DNA of 64,000 nt, taken from NCBI GenBank assembly GCA_903907955.1, contig CAIVPZ010000125.1:1-64000 (forward strand), given 5' to 3'. Shown in pieces: positions 59,126-64,000 of the stretch (positions are counted from its first letter, which is position 1; the number at the start of each line of letters is the position of its first letter). The notes beneath the pieces are model-generated. The model saw only the letters and a list, made by a program, of their open reading frames with translations. It searched no databases and was not told the DNA's origin. The DNA is from an uncultured Acetobacteraceae bacterium. GTDB lineage: Bacteria; Pseudomonadota; Alphaproteobacteria; Acetobacterales; Acetobacteraceae. Position numbers and translations under genes: made by a program.

Positions 59126-62100
59126 TTACTCCGCCGGCAAAGCCGCGGCGCGAGGACGCCGCCGTCGTTGCAAAGCCAGATAAACCACCGGCGTGGTGTA
59201 AAGGGTCAGCACCTGGCTAACGATCAGCCCGCCGATCACGGCGATCCCCAGCGGCCGGCGGATTTCGCCGCCGGCGCCGAAGCCGACCGCCAGCGGCACC
59301 GCGCCGAGCAGGGCCGCGAGCGTGGTCATGATGATCGGGCGGAAGCGTTCCAGGCAGGCGGCGTGGATGGCTTGCAGCGGGGTGCGGCCGAACTTGCGTT
59401 CCTGTTCGAGGGCGAAATCCACCAGCATGATGGCGTTTTTCTTCACGATGCCCATCAGCAGCAGAATGCCGATGACGACGAGGATGGAAAAATCGGTGCC
59501 GGTGACCAGCAGCGCCAGCAAGGCGCCCAGCCCCGCCGAGGGCAGGGTGGAGATGATGGTGATCGGCTGGGTCAGGCTTTCGTACAGCACGCCGAGCACG
59601 ATGTAGATCGCCAGGAAGGCGGCGCCGATCAGGAACGGTTCCGAACTGAGGCTTTGCATCAGCCAGCGGGCGTTGCCGGCGAAGTCGGTGCGGATCGATT
59701 CCGGCAGATGCAGGTCGCGGGTGGCCTGCTGCACGGCGGCGAGCGCGTCGGCCTGGGCGATTCCCGGGGCGGTGTTGAAGCTGATGGTGGCGGCGGGGAA
59801 CTGGCCCTGGTGGCGCACCGATAGCGGGGCGGTGTCGCGCTCCAGCCGCACCAGGCTGAGCAGCGGCACCTGCTGGCCGTTGGCGGCGCCGACGAAGATG
59901 CGGTTCAGGCTGCTGGGGTCGGCCTGAAAGCGCGGATCGACTTCCAGCACCACCCGGTACTGGTTGCGCTGGGTGTAGATGACGGAGATCTGCCGCTGGG
60001 CGAAGGCGTTGCTCAGGGCGGCGTCGATCGCGGCGACCGAGACGCCCAGCCGCGCCGCGGCGACGCGGTCTATGGTGACGTCCGCCTGCGGGCCGGCGCG
60101 GTCCTGGTCGGAGGTGACGTCGGTGAGCAGCGGGATGGTGCGCAGTCTGGCGGTGAGTTTCTCCGACCAGGCGCGCAACTCGGCGAGATCGGGGCCGAGC
60201 AGCACGAACTGGTTGGCCGACCCCTGGCGCCCGCCGGCGCGCAGGTCCTGGGTTGACCACAGCATGGTCTGCACCGCGCCGATTTCGGCGAGTTTCGGGC
60301 GCAGCCGGGCGATGATCTGTTCGGAGGATACGCCGCCGCGCCCGGCCAGCGGCTTGAGGCTGATGGTGAGCTGGCCGCGGTTCATGGCGCTCCAGCCGTT
60401 GGCCACCCCGATGGTCGAGCCGACGGCGGCCACCGCCGGGTCGGCCAGCAGCACGTCCACGATGGCGCGCTGGCGCCCGGCCATGGCGGCGAAGGAGATT
60501 TCCGGGCCGGCGATGGTGCTGCCCTCGATCAGCCCGGTGTCCTGGGTGGGGAAGAAGCCCTTCGGCACCACGGTGTAGAGCCAGATGGTCAGGCCCACGG
60601 TGGCGACGGTGACGAACAGCATGAGCCAGCGCCAGCGCAGCGCCACTTCCAGCGTGGCGGCGTAGAAGCCCAGCACGGCGCGGAAGCCGCGCTCCACCGC
60701 ATGGTCCAGCCGCGCCAGGGCGCTGCCGGGGCGGGCGGCGCTTTGCGGGCGCAGGAAGTGGGCGCACAGCATCGGGGTGAGCGTCAGCGAGACAAGGGCG
60801 GAAATGGCGATGGCGAGCGTAAGGGTGGTGGCGAATTCGTGGAACAGGCGGCCGAGGATGCCGCCCATGAACAGCACCGGAATGAACACCGCCACCAGCG
60901 ACACACTGATCGACATCACGGTGAAGCCGATCTGCGCCGCGCCCTCGAAGGCGGCCTGCAGCGGCGGCTTGCCCTGCTCCATGTGGCGGATGATGTTCTC
61001 GATCATGACGATGGCGTCATCGACCACGAAGCCCACCGAAATGGTCAGCGCCAGCAGCGAGAAATTGTCGAGCGCGAAGCCGTTGAACCACATGGCGGCC
61101 AGCGTGCCGGCAATCGACAGCGGCACGGTGACGCCGGCGGCGATGGTGGGCACCAGCCGGCGCATGAACAGCGCCACCACCAGCAGCACCAGGGCGATGG
61201 TGATCAGCAACGTGAGTTCCACCTCGTCGATGCTGTCGCGGATGCTTTTGGTGCGGTCGGACAGGACGGTGAGGTGGATGTCGGGCGGCATCCAGGTTTT
61301 CAGCAGCGGCAGCACCGCCTTCACATGGTCCACCGTCTCGATGACGTTGGCGCCGGAGGCTTTGGTGACGGTGACCAGGATGGCCGGCTGCTTGCCGAAC
61401 CAGGCGGCGAGGCGGGTGTTGGCGACGCCGTCGATGACGGTGGCGACGTCGGACAGGCGGACGATGGCGCCGCCGGCGGCTTTCAGCACCAGGCCGCGAT
61501 AGTCGGCGGCGCGGGACAACTGGCCGTTGGTGGCGATGGTCTCGGCCCGGTCGGGACCCTCGAAGCCGCCGAGCGGGCCGGTGACGTTGGCGGCGCGGAT
61601 GGCGGCGGCGACGTCCTGGCCGGACAGGCCGGCGGCGGCCAGGGCGGCGGGGTCGAGGCGGATGCGCACCGCCGGGGTTTCCGAGCCGTTCACCTGCACC
61701 TGTGCCACCCCGTCCACCTGCGCCAGCCGCTGCGCCAGGATGCTGTCGGCGGCGTCGTAGATCTGGGCGGTGGACAATGTGTCGGAGGTCAGCGCGATGG
61801 TCAGCACCGGCATTTCCGCCGGGTTGAACTTGCGGAAGAACGGGCGGACCGGAAGGTCGGAGGGCAGGTCGGGGGTGGCGGCGTTGATGGCGGCCTGCAC
61901 GTCGTGCGCGGCGCTGTCGATGTCGCGGCTGAAATCGAACTGCACAATGATCAGGCTGGTGCCGGTGGCCGAGGTGGAGGTGATTTCGGTGACGCCGGCG
62001 ATCTCGCCGAGGCGGCGCTCCAGCGGGGCGGCGATGGAAGTGCCCATGGTCTCCGGGTCGGCGCCGGGGCGGCTGGCGAAGACGACGATGGTGGGAATGT

Positions 62101-62221
62101 CGATGCTGGGCAGGGCGGCAACCGGCAGGAAGCGAGCGGCGACCACGCCGGCGATCAGCAGGAAGATGGCCAGCAGGGAGGTGGCGACCGGGCGGCGGAT
62201 GAAGGCGGCGGAGAAGGTCAT
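59126..62221 (-). CDS. RND multidrug efflux permease (MdtB/MdtC-like)
   Basis: Proton-driven inner-membrane pump of the HAE1 group. The 1031-residue protein has the first membrane helix at 10-30 (FIRRPVATSLLAIFLLIAGVV), two large periplasmic loops, and the proton-relay Asp pair in SVGFVVDDAIVMIENI, with the Lys partner in GIVKKNAIMLVDFALEQE. Twelve membrane helices are as expected. PSIDIPTIVVFASRPGADPETM points to the MdtB/MdtC-like branch. No membrane-fusion or TolC gene is adjacent, so it must pair with partners elsewhere or have moved alone. Inverted dispersed repeats sit at both ends. Confidence 0.92.
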   Translation of the reverse strand: MTFSAAFIRRPVATSLLAIFLLIAGVVAARFLPVAALPSIDIPTIVVFASRPGADPETMGTSIAAPLERRLGEIAGVTEITSTSATGTSLIIVQFDFSRDIDSAAHDVQAAINAATPDLPSDLPVRPFFRKFNPAEMPVLTIALTSDTLSTAQIYDAADSILAQRLAQVDGVAQVQVNGSETPAVRIRLDPAALAAAGLSGQDVAAAIRAANVTGPLGGFEGPDRAETIATNGQLSRAADYRGLVLKAAGGAIVRLSDVATVIDGVANTRLAAWFGKQPAILVTVTKASGANVIETVDHVKAVLPLLKTWMPPDIHLTVLSDRTKSIRDSIDEVELTLLITIALVLLVVALFMRRLVPTIAAGVTVPLSIAGTLAAMWFNGFALDNFSLLALTISVGFVVDDAIVMIENIIRHMEQGKPPLQAAFEGAAQIGFTVMSISVSLVAVFIPVLFMGGILGRLFHEFATTLTLAIAISALVSLTLTPMLCAHFLRPQSAARPGSALARLDHAVERGFRAVLGFYAATLEVALRWRWLMLFVTVATVGLTIWLYTVVPKGFFPTQDTGLIEGSTIAGPEISFAAMAGRQRAIVDVLLADPAVAAVGSTIGVANGWSAMNRGQLTISLKPLAGRGGVSSEQIIARLRPKLAEIGAVQTMLWSTQDLRAGGRQGSANQFVLLGPDLAELRAWSEKLTARLRTIPLLTDVTSDQDRAGPQADVTIDRVAAARLGVSVAAIDAALSNAFAQRQISVIYTQRNQYRVVLEVDPRFQADPSSLNRIFVGAANGQQVPLLSLVRLERDTAPLSVRHQGQFPAATISFNTAPGIAQADALAAVQQATRDLHLPESIRTDFAGNARWLMQSLSSEPFLIGAAFLAIYIVLGVLYESLTQPITIISTLPSAGLGALLALLVTGTDFSILVVIGILLLMGIVKKNAIMLVDFALEQERKFGRTPLQAIHAACLERFRPIIMTTLAALLGAVPLAVGFGAGGEIRRPLGIAVIGGLIVSQVLTLYTTPVVYLALQRRRRPRAAALPAE

Positions 62222-62243
62222 GGCCTGGAGTATAACAGTTTAA

Positions 62244-62308
62244 CGAAGGCCAGGGCTCCGCCCTGGACCCGCCAGGGGTCGGTGGACCCCTGGACCCCAT
62301 TCTGAAAC
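62244..62308 (+). repeat. Dispersed double-hairpin repeat upstream of the RND gene
   Basis: CGAAGGCCAGGGCTCCGCCC...GGACCCGCCAGGGGTC...GACCCCTGGACCCCATTCT. Hairpin 1 is CCAGGGC-TCC-GCCCTGG and hairpin 2 CCAGGGGTC...GACCCCTGG. Only 22 bases separate it from the pump start codon, so it would lie in the leader of that mRNA. Confidence 0.85.
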
Positions 62309-62446
62309 GGGCCAGCCCTGGCCCGAATATCTGCTTCCCGCGCCGCTGCGTTGCATTCCGTTGCATCTCCTGCTTGCTACCGCCGCCGAGGCGCGGACGA
62401 TTGCGCCGGATGCCGGCACGACGACCCCGAGGAGATACCGAACCCT

Positions 62447-62731
62447 ATGCCCAACACCACCGACGTCGAAGAGCTGGACGTGCTGCGCGACGAGAAGCGC
62501 AGCGACGCAGCGCAGGCCGGCGCGACCGACCACATCTGGATCGGCGGGCTGTATGACCCGCACGCCAGCGCCATCCTTACCGCCGAGATCGCGCGGCTGA
62601 AGGGCATCATCGAGCAGGCCCACGCCGCGCTGGAAACGCTGCGCCCGGGTTCCGCGCAGGCGACCATGACGGAAGCCGAAATTGCCAGGATGTGGAACGC
62701 AACCGAGAAGATGCTGCGCGCCGCCTGGTGA
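62447..62731 (+). CDS. Small protein of unknown function
   Basis: A 94-residue acidic protein (MPNTTDVEELDVLRDEKRSD) with a central SAILTAEIARLKGIIEQAHAALETL helix, probably coiled coil, and a C-terminal helix. No family is recognised. GAGGAGAT about 10 bases before ATG 62447 supports this start over an in-frame codon at 62351. It is followed by a strong hairpin, suggesting a complete single-gene unit. Confidence 0.55.
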   Translation: MPNTTDVEELDVLRDEKRSDAAQAGATDHIWIGGLYDPHASAILTAEIARLKGIIEQAHAALETLRPGSAQATMTEAEIARMWNATEKMLRAAW

Positions 62732-62749
62732 TTTCCGGCCATCGGAATG

Positions 62750-62785
62750 CGGAAGGCCCGGGGGCGCGCTCCTCCGGGCCTTCCG
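62750..62785 (+). terminator. Hairpin terminator after the small unknown gene
   Basis: GGAAGGCCCGG pairs with CCGGGCCTTCC around a GC-rich loop, 20 bases past the stop at 62731. There is no clear T-run, so it may need Rho or act on both strands, since the gene on the other side also reads toward it. Confidence 0.5.
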
Positions 62786-62824
62786 ATTCCCGGCACTGGT
62801 TCATGCGGCGGCGATCGGGGCGTC

Positions 62825-63343
62825 CTACGTCTTCCGGTGAAGCATGCCTGCCAATCCCACACTGGACATCATCCAATAGCGATAGGCCACGACCGTGAGG
62901 GAACCGGCGTCCGAGAGCAGATCATGCGCGTACATTTCAGCCACCAGCGGCGGGAAGTCGGGAATGCAAAACACGCTGACATGGAAACGGCCGGCATCCA
63001 GCACGCGCAGGGCAAGAGTGACCCCCTCGGACGCGTTTGCTTCGGCACTCCGGTCCATCAGCCACAGGCGCTGCTTTTCGTGCATGAGGTCCTCGATCCA
63101 GACCCCGGCGAGGAAGCGTTCGTAGGCGCGATGTCCGTTCGGCCCGGGTTCGTGCAGCGCCAGATCGGAGATCATCAGGAAGGCATCTTCGATGCAGAAG
63201 GCATCCTTCCAGCCTGCCCCGGCGATCAGCCTTGCCGCCCGGTTCCCTTCAGCCTTGCTGAAAGCACGGCGGCTTGCTTCTGCCATGCGCTCGACGCTCG
63301 CCCGGATTGCGTCGTACTCGGCAAGGATTTCGTCGCGGGTCAT
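62825..63343 (-). CDS. Unknown protein downstream of a DNA methyltransferase gene
   Basis: A 172-residue soluble protein, mostly helical at the N-terminus (MTRDEILAEYDAIRASVERM, then EASRRAFSKAEGNRAARLI), with AYRYWMMSSVGLAGM near the end. No family is recognised. It starts 41 bases after the methyltransferase stop on the same strand and is probably read from the same transcript, so it may belong to that system; this is inference from position only. Confidence 0.55.
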   Translation of the reverse strand: MTRDEILAEYDAIRASVERMAEASRRAFSKAEGNRAARLIAGAGWKDAFCIEDAFLMISDLALHEPGPNGHRAYERFLAGVWIEDLMHEKQRLWLMDRSAEANASEGVTLALRVLDAGRFHVSVFCIPDFPPLVAEMYAHDLLSDAGSLTVVAYRYWMMSSVGLAGMLHRKT

Positions 63344-63384
63344 GAGGTGATTCTCAATTGCCGCCGCGGCGCTGTGCCGGCTTT

Positions 63385-64000
63385 TCAGGCCGGATTCGGG
63401 GCGCGGGCGTGGTTCAGGGCGAGCAGGCGGGCGAGGATTTCGTCGTCGGGCAGGTCGGCCGGCCAGCCATAGGCGGCGGCGGCGGCTTCGTCGAGGCTGC
63501 GGTGCAGGGTGTCGAGCCAGGTTCCGGCCGGCGTTCCGCGGGTGTTGTAGAGGTTGGTGAGGGTGCGGGTTTTCAGGATGGCGGCGGCTTTTTCGGTCTT
63601 TGGCACGATGCGGTCGGGGAAGCCGGGGACCACTTCCGGGACGATATCGACCAGTTCGGGCGGGTTGAGCCAGCGGTCCCGCTTTTCCACCAGGTCGCGG
63701 GCGGCGGCGGCGATGCGCTGGGCTGCCGGGTTTTCCGCGTAGGTGGCGGCGGGGAGGTTGGGGGTGAGGTTTTCGGGGAAGGGGAAGGTTCTGAACGTCG
63801 TCGTCGAGGTGTAGCGTGGGCGGTCTTCCAGCGAAGTGCCCAAATGCAGCGCCCAGACTTTGTGGAACCGACTGTGCAGAATGCCGAAGGAAGTGTCATC
63901 ATCCCGAAGAATCACCACGACATTTTTGTCGGGCAGAATCTGACTTTCCAGCCAGATGAATACCCGATGCTTGGATACCTCTGGTGTTGCAATGAAGCGA
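63385..64000 (-). CDS. DNA methyltransferase of restriction-modification type, C-terminal part
   Basis: The last 204 or so residues of a protein that continues past the window edge. FGILHSRFHKVWALHLGTSLEDRPRYTSTTTFRTFPFP and TLTNLYNTRGTPAGTWLDTLHRSLDEAAAAAYGWP are the pattern of the C-terminal target-recognition and tail region of large class I N6-adenine methyltransferases (MmeI/YeeA-like, COG1002), some of which also cut DNA. The catalytic NPPY region and any nuclease domain would lie outside, so whether it restricts or only methylates is unknown. Confidence 0.8.
   Translation of the reverse strand, partial: RFIATPEVSKHRVFIWLESQILPDKNVVVILRDDDTSFGILHSRFHKVWALHLGTSLEDRPRYTSTTTFRTFPFPENLTPNLPAATYAENPAAQRIAAAARDLVEKRDRWLNPPELVDIVPEVVPGFPDRIVPKTEKAAAILKTRTLTNLYNTRGTPAGTWLDTLHRSLDEAAAAAYGWPADLPDDEILARLLALNHARAPNPA

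Overview
The window looks like a piece of chromosome from a high-GC alphaproteobacterium, most likely Acetobacteraceae or a near relative in the Rhodospirillales. The reasons are a GC content near 70 percent in most genes, a division and cell-wall cluster in alphaproteobacterial order (mraZ to ftsZ, then lpxC, bamD, recN), a circularly permuted two-piece tmRNA gene, an alphaproteobacterial-type SspB, and short GC-rich double-hairpin repeats between genes. No database search was possible; family names come from recognised motifs, length and context.

Layout. Bases 1-1.7 kb hold the end of an ammonium transporter and an outer-membrane beta-barrel protein, closed by a strong terminator. 1.75-3.4 kb is a two-gene polysaccharide ABC exporter. 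3.7-9.1 kb is a DUF2760 protein followed by two Hsp70-like ATPases. 9.2-11.6 kb holds a small Cys-rich secreted protein, a methyltransferase, glyoxalase II and a cupin. 11.7-14.5 kb is serA-serC (serine synthesis) with a possible structured leader. 14.6-16.6 kb has a secreted unknown protein and the spermidine genes speD-speE. 16.9-40.2 kb, all on the minus strand, is recN, bamD, lpxC and the whole dcw cluster, preceded by MraZ operator repeats and then rnpB (40.6-41.0 kb), ampD and a DjlA-like chaperone. 42.7-49.3 kb carries a fused 5-oxoprolinase and an AsmA-family protein. 49.3-56.2 kb is a minus-strand run: sspB, class I fumarase, a VOC protein, queA-tgt-queF-queG (queuosine), an apparent remnant of fumC, and a ribbon-helix-helix gene. 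The permuted ssrA lies at about 56.3-56.6 kb, next to thyX.

From about 57.6 kb to the end the DNA looks accessory. It has two unknown genes of lower GC, a MITE-like inverted repeat, a lone HicB antitoxin, an RND efflux pump flanked by inverted copies of the dispersed repeat, two more unknown genes, and the C-terminal part of a restriction-modification type DNA methyltransferase cut by the window edge.

Working together: MraY, MurB-G and Ddl make lipid II and its precursors; FtsA, Q, L, I, W and Z form the divisome; LpxC and BamD serve the outer membrane; AmpD recycles cell wall. QueF, Tgt, QueA and QueG are the last four steps of queuosine tRNA modification. SspB and tmRNA belong to the same ribosome-rescue and tag-degradation route and sit next to each other here. 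The most interesting points are the permuted tmRNA with its readable tag, the fumC remnant beside a class I fumarase, the DUF2760-Hsp70-Hsp70 module, and the dispersed double-hairpin repeat that supplies the end of one coding sequence.
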